Positions 35,374 to 45,645 of a stretch of 64,000 nucleotides of DNA are shown piece after piece (position 1 is the stretch's first letter; the number at the start of each line of letters is the position of its first letter). Both the position numbers and the translations under genes were made by a program. The notes below the pieces were generated by a model, which was not told the origin of the DNA, did no database searches, and saw only the letters and a program-made list of their open reading frames with translations. This DNA is from Sipunculus nudus (taxonomy: Eukaryota; Annelida; Sipuncula; Golfingiida; Sipunculidae), in NCBI GenBank assembly GCA_026874595.1, contig CM049317.1:16787382-16851381 (forward strand), written 5' to 3'.

Positions 35374-38214
35374 TGAATTTTTCATGAACTTTATCACATT
35401 TATTTTTGTTTAAATGAGATGCATTTTTAAAACTATAGGATTATATATTCTGTATTTATTGAACATCATGGAGATCACCTGGAACCATTTCCAATAATCC
35501 TATATCATATACATGTGTACATGTGTACTTATAATAAATTTAAATTTGTTATATTATTTATTTTATATTTATTCATATCAAATATATAATATAAATTTAT
35601 AATATATTTTCATTTTATCATATTATTCACTATATAATTAAAATTTATGATATATATATATATAAGGTATGTTCTTCTGACTGATGAAGGAATACAGAGT
35701 AGATGTAAAATTTTAAGTATAGAAATATGGGTCATACAGGGGCGTATGAAAAATCAAACAGCCGGGCATATTTTCCGGCATTTTATAATAATAAATTATC
35801 TCTGCGTTATGTATTAGCGTTCGGGTTCCTTAATAATTTTGGAAAAGAAAACTTCTGAAATTCACATCATCTCAAAAGTAAACAGATTGTCGCCAACTGT
35901 CTACTTAAAATATGGCATGTGTTAGGACTAAAACTGGTGCACAAGGACAATTTTCCACCATAAAATCGCATGAAGCAAACTAAAAGTGCGCAGGACTTAG
36001 AGTATATATATATATATATATATATATATACTCTATATATATATATATATATTTAGATATATAGCGTGTCTTTGATTGGCCCTCTTTATATGGCCACCAA
36101 TTGACAGGGTATAGCTTTCCACATAACAGTTAAACTGTCAATCAATTTCTCCCAAAATGAAAACGATAAGAACACCAGTGGGCTACCCTATATAATTGAA
36201 AATTGTCAAGTATAGGCCCCTACCGCTAATAAGACTAACAACAAATAATAAAACTTACAGGCCTTTTACACTATCTTTTAAGATAGTGACGATCGAGAAT
36301 ATATATAATTTCACCAATGCTTCTTGGGATAATTTATAGAAAGCTTAAAGCTCGAATAAAATACTCTCTTTCCATCGAATATAGGCCTATGCGGGAAGAT
36401 GCCATGCAGAGAATTTAACAATGACCCGGGCGGACAGAAGAATCAAGATCGACACCCTATTATTGACATTAAGGCATCAATGCAAGGTTTACTTGATATA
36501 CAAACATTGCCCTTGTTATAAAAAAATATTATCGATTAACAATGGATTAACATTTGTTCTTTAAAAATAATAAGCTAACTGACGTTGAGTAACAGGCGTG
36601 TATTGATCACTGCACAAGGTCTGCCGTACACGGGAGTTATTTTGTCTTAGATTTTTTTTGTTACACCTGATCCATAACAGCCTCTTTGCTGGATTTATCG
36701 GTATTTGATATTACCTGCTTACTGGTATCACTAGCAAGTATATGAAGTATTTTGGGATTTACAAAAGACGGCATTTTCTATTCACAGATATTACACAAAT
36801 CGGGCTTGACTGTAACTCAAATATGGAGCACACCCTCTCATTAAATCTATGGTGCTGTAGCCTATAAAGTTAGCCACATCTGACATCCTAGAGGCAAAGG
36901 CAAAATATTTTAACAATCCTGACCAAAGAGGTCGCAGCGCACCCTTCAGGTACCATGAGCAAGGACCTGACACCCCACCCAAGTTGTCGTTTGGCACAGT
37001 CGATCCTCTATGACGTGATACCTCCCCTCCCGCTATGGTTGCCGCATGGCAAGATTCAGATTTAGTATTATATACTTATACACGAACACAGGAGACTGGG
37101 TGCTCCATGAATGACAACTTCCTTGAATTTATATTCAACAGAGAAAGAAGCGTCAAAGGAATGACATGTACATGAGAATTGGCAAGTAAAATAGCACTAC
37201 AGCAGGCATTAATTTCCCGTCAGTCACTAGGCTGAAAACCAATTAGCGGACCCTATTATAAAAGACTGTTCAATTTACTTAACACGTAAGATAAATCAAC
37301 TTTAAAGTGACACGATAAAATAAGGGTCCCTCATTATTACGTCATACACAGAACAGCGGACCCTTACATATCTAGATTTATCAGACTATATACCCATGGG
37401 TAATTGATATTGATTTCAATATAAAGTAATTTTAACATCCATATGTCATTAGCACCCCTGTGTATCTATGATTATATTATCATGGTAATATTAACAGAGT
37501 TTAGTATCAAATGCGGGGACCAGGTAACTTGGAGGTTTGAAGAAGGTAAACAGAAGATACGTATGAAGTATCCTCATGTCTTCAGTGCAATATAAATTCA
37601 TTTATGCCTTATGGTTCATAAATATTAGTGCCACAAAGTCTGGCAAAATTCATTCTGATGTTGCATTTGTTATTATAAGGGTTAGGCCAAGAAAAGGTAT
37701 GGTTCTGGGGCATTTTTTTCAGAAATAAGTGCGGGCGGGCGATCTTTTTTTTTTTTTACCTTTTTTGTATGTTTCGATAAAAATGTCATATGATCAGGGA
37801 ACAGCATGATGATAACATATTTTTTGCTAAGCAGGTAAAAGGTCTCCATAACAAAGGAAATCTTATCAAAACTGAATTATTTTATCTTTTTGAAAGAAAT
37901 TTACGAGCGGCTGGTGCAAAAAAATTGATAAGTTTCTATTGAAAATCAAAATTTTTAAAACATTGATGCGGGGGGGGGGGGGGGGGGGGTTAAATTAATT
38001 CGCGCGGTGCCTGAGAATCATACCTTTTATTTATTTGTTCGGTCTAAATATATTATTTTTAATGAATGGGGAAAGCCAGTTGATGCTTCGTCGTTTCTTC
38101 AACACTGGCCTCCCATCTACCGATTTTTTTTGCCGGCCGATTTTTTTAAGCGGTCAGAAAAATTTACAAGTCTCGCCGACCGGCAAGTGCCCAAACAAGA
38201 CGATATTGAGTGCA
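33709..38214. other. Anonymous AT-rich intergenic DNA
   Basis: It contains (TA)n runs at about 34385-34434, 35317-35371 and 36001-36053, poly-T near 37746 and a 20-base poly-G at 37972-37989. A CAGGGGCGTATGAAAAATC string near 35738 resembles a hAT-type end, without a mate. No coding family or RNA recognised over 4.5 kb. Confidence 0.5.
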
Positions 38215-38412
38215 CATGCGGATCAAGGGGAGGGGTCCAGGGGGTCCGGGCCATCCTTTTCCAATCGCAGCAATTTTTACAAGGGTTTCAAATCAATTTT
38301 TTGCGGCCTGACCCCCCCCCCGCATCAATTTTTAAAAAAACTGGGAACCGGGTTTTTACGTTTTGTCATTATTCCCCTTGGGATGGACCCCTCCATTTCC
38401 TAAATCCTGGAA
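38215..38412. mobile_element. Short MITE-like element with G-rich/C-rich inverted ends
   Basis: The left end GCGGATCAAGGGGAGGGG then TCCAGGGGGTCC is mirrored by the right end CCTTGGGATGGACCCCTCC and AATCCTGGAATCCCT. GGATC(C)-plus-G-run starts are common in hAT-type MITEs. The two overlapping ORFs that cross it (38007-38423) are products of this element and its flank. Confidence 0.45.
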
Positions 38413-38659
38413 TCCCTATATAAATGTAGGCCTATCATATTATCATATTATATAACAAAACATAAGCACTGTCATGCCTCTTCCAACTGACCGCTACTTT
38501 GAATTATTAACTTTTTTATATTAAAAAAAATAATCAGGCCAAGGGTTCAACCAGGAAAAAAACATGAAATAGTAATGGATTTATGCACAATTTTAAATCG
38601 CAGTTCATAAAGAATTTCGGGTTTTTTTATTAACAGCAGTTGTTTGTACTTTCTTTTAT

Positions 38660-38687
38660 GGTGTCAACACCATTAAGGTGTATAAGA
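38660..38687 (+). promoter_or_regulatory. Candidate core promoter of the lectin-like gene
   Basis: TATAAGA at 38681-38687 lies 44 bases before the ATG of the signal-peptide exon, with the palindrome GGTGTCAACACC (38660-38671) just upstream. The expected start site near 38710 would leave a very short 5' UTR. Confidence 0.4.
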
Positions 38688-38730
38688 GATACAATGTAAG
38701 CTGTCATAATGCGTTACGAAAGCCAACACG

Positions 38731-38815
38731 ATGACGTCAACGCTGGGATGTGTAGGTTTCCTGGTGACCTTTTTCCTTGTCAAAGATGCAACAAATCTTC
38801 AAATAAGAAATACAG
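38731..38815 (+). CDS. Secreted C-type-lectin-like gene, exon 1 (signal peptide)
   Basis: The ATG at 38731 opens 28 codons plus one base. The peptide MTSTLGCVGFLVTFFLVKDA is a typical signal sequence: short polar start, hydrophobic core, small residues before the likely cleavage. It is followed by TNLQIRNT. The donor is ACAG|GTTCGT, a GT site that fits the consensus only partly. The single leftover base joins GG at 39380 to make glycine and keeps the frame. The ATG is preceded by a compact TATA region. The gene continues at 39380, 42647 and 43668. Signal peptide, phase-1 introns and CTLD exons together support a secreted lectin-like protein. Confidence 0.6.
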
Positions 38816-39379
38816 GTTCGTCGCACACCTTCTCATCTCAGACTAAATTAGATACTGTTGACTAATATGTATTGTAATTAATGCAAATTCTACTCCGATG
38901 TTAAGCATTGAATATAATTCCTTTTTATATGATAAGCTTGGCGTTTCTCTTAAACTGACATTGAAACATGTAAGGGAGTCCTTTAATATAAATTTTCGCA
39001 ATTTCCTTAAATTTGTGGAGAGGAACTTGACTCCCGCCCAATAGTTTATTTGGATACTATATCAACTATTCACAATTGTTAAAATTACAAAAGAAGTTGT
39101 CTGTTCATAAAAAAATATTTCGTATCACATCTATAGTAGTGATATACAGCAATAAAAATACAAAGACTATTAAATTTCTGTAATAAACATGGCTAAGTTC
39201 TCCGGAACGCTGATATTTAAAAACATTTCAACACTTTGACACATTTTTGTCTATAAGTGATTTATTTTTTGGATTCAAGGCGAAATAAGATTCTCATTAT
39301 TGGCTAAAAAAACAAACAAATATGCAGGTGGCTCCTTATTCGGGATATGATTTTTAAAACAGGTCAAATTTCTTTTTAG

Positions 39380-39685
39380 GGGCCCCTGCATTGACATTAA
39401 GCATCTGGTCACCGTGGGGTCCATGTATTCAAGGTTGGAAAAACAAGTATCGTGACGCTAGGTACGGCGTGAAACTGCATCACTCAAATCTTGGAAAGCA
39501 AATCGAGAATATAAAATGCAATAGTCAAAAGAAACATGAAGATCAAGATTTCATGTATCACGGTACTTCATATACAAACATGTCAGCAACCGGGCGAACT
39601 CGACAGTATGAACAGTATGAAACACATGCAGAATCACCGGGTAGGAACACCAAAGGAACAACAAGTACGCTACTAGAACGAAAGG
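39380..39685 (+). CDS. Lectin-like gene, exon 2 (thrombospondin-1-like start and polar linker)
   Basis: The acceptor TTCTTTTTAG (39379) and donor AAGG|GTAAGG (39685/39686) bound 306 bases, 102 codons, phase 1 on both sides. It begins GAPALTLS and then IWSPWGPC, which resembles the WSxW...C start of thrombospondin type 1 repeats, followed by GWKNKYRDARYG, similar to the GWxxRxR strand. The remaining cysteines of a full repeat are missing, so it is at best a partial TSR. The rest is polar, low in hydrophobic residues, with an NMS sequon, and looks like a linker. Intron 2 starts with an interspersed repeat (GGTATGCGTTCATTCCCGTT) only four bases after the donor. Function of this exon is unknown. 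Coding status rests on frame, splice sites and the downstream CTLD. Confidence 0.55.
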
Positions 39686-39779
39686 GTAAGGTATGCGTTC
39701 ATTCCCGTTCGTGTGTGTGTGTGTGTTTGTTTACAACATACCTCACGCAAACATAAACTGAATCTCACTCGATTTTCAG

Positions 39780-39827
39780 GGCATTTCGTCAAGGGCATGG
39801 GGCATGGAAGAAGCGGTAGAGCTTTTG
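39780..39827 (+). CDS. Optional 48-base exon of the lectin-like gene (doubtful)
   Basis: The acceptor CGATTTTCAG (39779) and donor TTTTG|GTATGT bound 16 codons, phase 1 on both sides, open in the gene's frame (HFVKGMGHGRSGRAF). The gene is in frame with or without it. The sequence continues the repeat that begins intron 2, so chance splice-like signals in a repeat are a real alternative. Confidence 0.25.
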
Positions 39828-40747
39828 GTATGTTGAAAAAAAGTGATTGCGTTCACACGGCAAAAAGTATAATTCGGCTAATTTGACCTCGAAGATCCTG
39901 GTTAAGGTCACTGGGTTTTATTTGGTGTACCAAATTTTAGGACAAAATGATAAATACTTCAAAAGTAGCGAGGTTAACAAAAAAATCAAATTTCGGTAGA
40001 TTGGACCTGGAAGATGAAGGTCAAGGTCAACGGCTTTCGAACTCCCCCCTAATTTTGGGATGAACAATGATTGTTAAATGTTTGGAGGAAATTAAGCAGC
40101 CCTTAAAAAATTATCGCGCTCATAACATTTCCTGAAAACGACGACGACTGACGACGAAGATGATGGCACTGAAAACAACTTCTCCCATGGGGAGAGAGGA
40201 GGGAGGGGGCGCGGGGAGAGGTATTATTAACACATCTGTTACAAGAATATTGTAATTAGTAAATTATTTAATTAATTGGTTGTAGTTTAAGGCTGGCATA
40301 CACGTTGCATACTGACTCTACTCAACAGGTAAAAACAAAGTTGTTAAGTCGCATCGCAGTTCTAATGCTTGAAAACGACGCGATTTAACCAAAGTCGCCA
40401 CCTGTCGGCGTCAGACCTGTGTGGGTGTGTGGCAGTGTCAGAAAAAAAGTGTCTTTTGAAGTCGTGTCGCTTAGGAGCACATTTCACAACCGATCACACC
40501 TAAGTCTCTGACAACATGAGTACCTAGGCCATGAACTCGCCTGGGCCACACATCTCATGGTATAGAGAGAGGCAATATTACAAAGGCACTGTGTCATTGT
40601 ATATTATTAGATTTGTACAGCCAGTATCCCCAATGCAATGGCAACATAATATCACATATAGAATATGTATTACAGGAAATCGACTATTATATTTTTTAAA
40701 CTTACATTATATTAAACTAATTTTTTTTCAGCTACAGGGTGGATAAA
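39828..40747 (+). other. Intron of the lectin-like gene, repeat-rich
   Basis: It contains phrases such as GATGAAGGTCAAGGTCAACG and GACGACGACTGACGACGAAG that belong to interspersed elements, and a G-rich block near 40190-40220. No coding exon with family resemblance was found. Confidence 0.5.
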
Positions 40748-40749
40748 AA

Positions 40750-42226
40750 CTAGAATACGGGTAGTCGACAAGCGACTACGTGTATCCGCCAAAATCAGAG
40801 AAGGACGGGTGAAGTGAGGCATGGATTGAGTGGCAAGGGGATATAGAGTTACATATGTAAAATATTAGTATTGAATCTCTGCCACATAAACATGATTGTA
40901 GGTGGCGCCACCTGTTATTTGAACGAGAAACTATCCAAGATATATACACATGCAAAATTTCAAGTGGAAAAGTCAAACCACTGCAGAGATATGAGTGATT
41001 TTATCCCACAGCAGACAAACAGATGGACGCTGTGCAAACATGGTTGCAGGTGGCGCCACCTTTTGTTGTGTATGTTATAAAGCTATCCCAGGGCTACATT
41101 TGTGTAAAATTTTTTTCCGGATCGGTCAAACGGTTCCCGAGATATGAGCTTGGATGTCTGCAGCGTTAACATGAATGTAGGTGGCGCCACCTGTCATAAA
41201 ATCAAGGAAGCTATCTAGGATGTATACGCATGCCGAATTTTAGGTGAATTAGTCAAACCATTGCAGAGATATGAGTGATTTTAACCCCAGGCAGATGAAC
41301 AAATGGACACTGTGCAAACATGGTTGCAGGTGGCGCCATCTTTTGTTGTGTATGTTATAAAGCTATCCCAGGGCTACATTTGTGTAAAATTTTTTTCCGG
41401 ATCGGTCAAACGGTTCCCGAGATATATGGGTTTATGTGTGGAGCGTTAACGTGAATGTAGGTGGCGCCACCTGTCATAAAATCAAGAAAGCTATCTAGGA
41501 TGTATATGTATTCCAAATTTTAGGTGAATTAGTCAAACCACTGCAGAGATATGAGTGATTTTAACCCCAGGCAGATGAACAAATGGACACCGTGCAAACA
41601 TGGTTGCAGGTGGCGCCACCTTTTGTTGTGTATGTTATAAAGCTATCCCAGGGCTACATTTGTGTAAAATTTTTTTCTGGATCGGTCAAACGGTTCCCGA
41701 GATATATGGGTTTATGTGTGGAGCGTTAACGTGAATGTAGGTGGCGCCACCTGTCATAAAATTGAGAAAGCTATCTAGGATGTATATGCATGCCAAATTT
41801 TAGGTGAATTAGTCAAACCACTGCAGAGATATGAGTGATTTTAACCCCAGGCAGATGAACAGATGGACACTGTGCAAACATGGTTGCAGGTGGCGCCACC
41901 TTTTGTTGTGTATGTAATAAAGCTATCCCAGGGCTACATTTGTGTAAAAAAAATTTCCGGATCGGTCAAACGGTTCCCGAGATATATGGGTTTATGTGTG
42001 TAAACAGACGCACAAACGGACGCTGGGCAGAGACGAAAGGTCAGAGGTCAAGGTCACTTGGTTAGGCACCAGTTCACATGTGACCCGATAATTTGTGTAA
42101 GTTTCAGAAAAATCTGTCCAGTAGTCTCAGAGGAGTTCTCCGGAAACGAACGCGGCGGCGGCGGCGGCGGCGGCGGAACCCGGTCAAAAACATAGTATCC
42201 GCAAAACTTCGTTTTGGCGGATACAA
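40750..42226 (-). mobile_element. Family B Helentron-like element, copy 2 (best preserved)
   Basis: At the left, CTAG (40750-40753) is followed by a perfect hairpin GTAGTCGACAAGCGACTAC (40761-40779) and GTATCCGCCAAAA. At the right, GTATCCGCAAAAC and GTTTTGGCGGATAC form a second hairpin (42195-42224). GTATCCGCCAAAA at the left and TTTTGGCGGATAC at the right are subterminal inverted repeats. Read on the minus strand, hairpin, CTAG and host T form a Helitron/Helentron-type 3' end. The interior has eight modules of alternating 131 and 149 bases, each with GGTGGCGCCACC or a one-base variant. Near the right end is a (CGG)n run (42152-42175). It lies in an intron of the lectin-like gene. Confidence 0.8.
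42152..42176. repeat. (CGG)n trinucleotide run inside family B
   Basis: About eight GCG/CGG triplets. The matching place in copy 1 (near 15327-15347) has a shorter GCGGCGGCGGAGGCGG run, so the tract has expanded or contracted between copies. Confidence 0.9.
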
Positions 42227-42646
42227 TGATTGAACGAGAATATAATGATTGATATATAAAATGACAAATGTAACAATGATTTTGCGTTCATGGCACTGAA
42301 TTATCTGAATTATCATTTATGTTAAATTGAACATGCTGCATCTGCTGTCGATCAAGTTACGTTTAGTGGTTAGGTGTATGCACCAATTGATTGCCAGTGA
42401 GCAGATTCAAAAACTTGGGTGGGGGGGGGGGGGGCGGGGGACTGTACAAACTGGAGGATACTTGCTCAGTCGGGACGATGAATCGGTTGGCGTCGCGACG
42501 CACGTGTTTTCTGGTTTTTTTTTATTTGAGAAACTCTCATTAATGACACAGCCTTCGGTCTTTTTTACAGCAGTCATGAAAAGTATGATGTAATCTCATT
42601 GTTTCTCTTCATAATGCAATAATCCACTGTGTCGATTGTCCCAAAG
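42227..42646 (+). other. Intron DNA before the first CTLD exon
   Basis: It holds a poly-G run (42420-42436). A strong pyrimidine/AG site at 42570 (CTTTTTTACAG type) would place stop codons before the CTLD in every frame. The only AG between the last upstream stop and the CTLD is at 42645-42646. Confidence 0.5.
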
Positions 42647-42844
42647 GGTTTTCAAATGGCTTCAGATATGGACATAAAGTAATAAACGGTACATGGATCC
42701 CCAGTTGCTATGCTCTTCAGTTCACCTTAGCAAATTGGGCCCAGGCTAGAAATGGATGTAGCAGACTGAAAGGTTCCCTTCTTAGCATAGAAACAGAGAG
42801 TGAGCAACGTCACATAGAGAAGTTGCTTACAAAGAAGAGAGAAG
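42647..42844 (+). CDS. Lectin-like gene, CTLD exon A
   Basis: 198 bases, phase 1 at both ends, acceptor CCCAAAG (42646), donor GAAG|GTATGT (42844/42845). The peptide shows the N-terminal half of a C-type lectin-like domain: SCY, then NWAQARNGC, LKGSLLSIETESEQ and HIEKLL. SCY and the cysteine in NGC are the usual C1 and C2, and GSLLSIETESEQ matches the conserved helix-2 region. Just before the chosen acceptor, the DNA reads CPKGF in frame, a common CTLD start, so the true exon border might lie a little upstream. CTLD proteins bind sugars or other ligands, and in molluscs many are secreted defence or matrix proteins. That role here is inferred from family. Confidence 0.8.
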
Positions 42845-43667
42845 GTATGTCCCTACAAGCAGTTCCTGTCCCAACTCTGTTGAGCCAGTAGGCTTTTTAT
42901 CTACTATCTACCAACGTATAGTATAACTTTTCCTAGCGGGCGCCTTCATAAAGCGGGCACCTATGTCTAGTGGGCAGTTATTGGCAGTCCCGTTTTTAGC
43001 TCAGCTTACTGAAAGTTAAGCTTTAGCGATCACTATTTGTTCGTCGTCCGTCTGTCCCTCCGTCTGTCGTACCGTCCGTCCGTTATTAGGGCACAAATCG
43101 TAACCGCTGGGCCTAGAAACTTCAAACTGAAAAATCATGGAGGTTAAAAAAATTCAACTTGGAAAACCTTTATCCTCCGAGCAATGGGGTTTTTGCAAGT
43201 AACCCGCAGAATAATAAAAAGAATGACACAAAGATGCAGTATCTGAATAACTAATGCATAGATTGCCATGCTTCTTTTCATACATATTGATCATGGAGTG
43301 TTGCACCAGTTCCTAAAGACTGGTGGCGCCATGTGAAATTATATTACATTTTCTCTATTTCTGAGCCCTTCAAATGAAGAAGTCTGGCCCTCAATAGGAC
43401 TCAAATCGCAACCGTTATACCTTGAAACTTTTAACTTTACATGAAGGGAGGTCCCAGGCAAATACCCTTTGAAACCTGAAATAGGTCATAGTGACCTATA
43501 TTTCAAATTCATCTGAGCGTCATGAACTTTGGGCCATCAATTTCTCCTCATTATCTATATCAATATAGAGGTTTAACCATATATATTTTTTTAATATATA
43601 CTTACGTAACAAAAAAAAGAGAAGAAAAAAACACTGTGCATTTGATATATCTTGGTTATTCTTTTAG
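42845..43667 (+). other. Intron between the CTLD exons
   Basis: Bounded by GTATGT and a CTTTTAG acceptor (43667). It contains a complete family C element in minus orientation. Confidence 0.75.
42992..43535 (-). mobile_element. Family C element, complete short copy (~545 bp)
   Basis: Reverse-oriented. The left end TTTTTAGCTCAGCTTACTG is followed by GTCCGTCTGTCC-type words. The right end CTGAGCGTCATGAA is the reverse complement of the family start motif. It contains the module phrases ATTAGGGCACAAATCGTAAC and GGTGGCGCCATG (about 43322). Having both ends, it is the smallest complete copy and defines the family borders. Confidence 0.75.
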
Positions 43668-43843
43668 AAGGCAAAACTAGATTATGGTGGACATCGGGAA
43701 AAAATGTCGAGGGAAAATGGATATGGCGATCAACTGGCGAACCCTTTGCTTTCAGCAACTGGGAAACAAGTCAAGCAGGCATCCAAGGGTGGCCAGAGTC
43801 TTCTCTTGTCCTGATGGCCAATAGAAAATGGTGTGGACTCTAA
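43668..43843 (+). CDS. Lectin-like gene, CTLD exon B with frameshift near the end
   Basis: The acceptor CTTTTAG is at 43667, and the leftover G of exon A plus AA makes Glu. The peptide continues the fold: LWWTSGKNVEGKWIWRSTGE, then PFAFSNWE, which match the WIGL and WxWxxG...NW core. The EPN/QPD and WND calcium-sugar motifs are absent, and a serine stands at the expected third cysteine (PESSLVLM). The frame stops at TAA 43841-43843 right after NRKWCGL. One base over, the expected domain end (NAYYICEC) runs on to TGA at about 43887. So the last strand and the fourth cysteine are lost by a small indel, or there is an assembly error. If real, the gene may be a pseudogene or make a truncated protein of about 254 residues (270 with the optional exon). 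Confidence 0.75.
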
Positions 43844-44085
43844 TGCTTACTATATTTGTGAATGTAGTGCTATCTGCACTTGAGTACATGTTGAACAAAA
43901 TATTTAAAAGGGCCTAAACCAACGTCTGTTACCTAAAGACAATCCCTTGAACCTTTCTTAAATATAGGCCAGAAAATGCTGATCCCACGATACACAGATT
44001 GTTCGTTCTGTTTATACCCACATACTTATAACATTAATGGGACCGACATAATAATTCAAGCAATTTCAACAAGAATAACTGGCGG
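43844..44085 (+). other. Downstream region of the lectin-like gene
   Basis: It includes the shifted-frame end of the CTLD (to ~43889) and presumed 3' UTR. The first AATAAA hexamer after it is at 44284-44289. No further exon seen. Confidence 0.4.
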
Positions 44086-44430
44086 TTATCGCAACACTCT
44101 GAAGGAATAACCTACAATAGAAGCACCGTCATAGGTAGAACGTTCGGCAATCGTTGGGCCGTCGTAGGAAAGTTCTACGATTCGTTGGGCCTCAGATAAC
44201 CAAAATAATCGTACGAAAGTCGGAGGTTTATCGTACAACAGACCTACTGATCGATCGGACATAAAGAATATCATACGACGCTGAATAAACATTAGAACAT
44301 GTTCAAAATTCTACAACAAGGATCTACGGGAGCTTTTTCTGTCGCAGAACACCTGAATTTACGACTGTCCTAGGAATTCCCCAATTTTCTGTCGTAGACC
44401 TGTCGTTTTGTGTTGTGCGATGTATGTAAC
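44086..44430. repeat. Interspersed repeat rich in TCG/CGA words
   Basis: Dense CGTCGTAGG, TCGTACGA, TTCTACGATTCG and GATCGATCGG words with CG dinucleotides well above the local level. The style resembles 46790-47720, which suggests one broad family with palindromic CG-containing words. No coding match was seen in either strand. Confidence 0.45.
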
Positions 44431-45645
44431 GTAGGCTTTAGGCTCTGGTGACCTTTAAACTTAGCACTTGTGCGACCAACCAACCTCAGTTACATGGTTT
44501 TTACGTTTGTCAACACGGGCGTATATGTCGTAGTTACTACCAGCACGTGGATAAGGTAAGGCATCCGTAACTGAGGCAATGTAAGAACATTTATTAGCAT
44601 GTCGAGCCAACAAGTCATTTATATGTATACAGAGTAAACTAGAAATGACATAACTTACAAACATGGCTGTTGAACAGTTTGCTTTTCATTGGATACAAGG
44701 CTCCCCAATATTAATATTTTTTTCCGTGGCTTACATTTTTTTTAAACTAGTCGCATCATGAAATAAAGTCGATATAGATGTCTGTTTATATGCGCATTAT
44801 GCTATTGGATTGCGAATTCAGAAAATGTCTTGAACTGGTGTGGTGATTATTGTGTATAGTTACAGCATAACATATTGTCATGTTCCTTCAAAGCGTAATG
44901 TTCTCTATGTCTGTGTCTATAGACTTGCAAAGGAATTAAGTGTACTGCAAAAAAAAATGTATCAAAAGTATCATTTGTCTTGTTTTTATTTTTGTATAGC
45001 TTCCGCCGAGTGAGGTCAATGTGTCATAAAATGATTAAAATGATATTTTACAATGTTTACTTTTATAATATAGTTATATAAATAATCAATGTCGCAAAGG
45101 CAACGTGTACGATGTCAACATTCAAACAATGTTAAGTTGGACCAACATAAAGTATACTTTCCATAACGAAGAAATCAAAACCCTATCACACTGTTTATAT
45201 ACAAATATATAATGACATGTTAAGTGTGTGATAGCAGGTATATTTGCCACGTGTCATGTTCAAATGTTTTTCCTAATTTCTTCTTTTTTTATTTAAATCA
45301 TAAATGTTATTACGGGTATAAAAATTCTTGCAATGAGCAAGTACAAGGAAAAATCCGAATATGTGCTTCCTGGGATCGGTTATAAAGTCTTAGTTTATGG
45401 GGCCTATCTCGATCCCTGGCGTCTATTAAGTAAAAAGAATTCGTTTTACATTTTATAAAATAGAACAGAAAACAGTATTTTGATTTGAATACCGGCTACT
45501 TTCATGTTTCGCAATTCCCGACGTTAATCGTTAGTAATTATGTAGTAGATAAATCATGTTATGATAGAATGGTTTAACATACCAACACCTAAAACCACTA
45601 GCGAAGCGTTTCTTGCTCTTAATTCTGCTTCCCCAGAGCCAGGAC
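44431..45645. other. Anonymous AT-rich intergenic DNA
   Basis: No repeat family, RNA or coding pattern recognised. Confidence 0.45.

Noticed and set aside
38007-38423. Two overlapping frames of 138 and 122 residues
   Set aside because: They cross a G-rich MITE-like element. Two frames being open at once over low-complexity DNA argues against coding.
42571-42646. Strong pyrimidine-AG acceptor at 42570 for the CTLD exon
   Set aside because: Using it puts in-frame stops (near 42577 and 42586 in the CTLD frame) before the domain.
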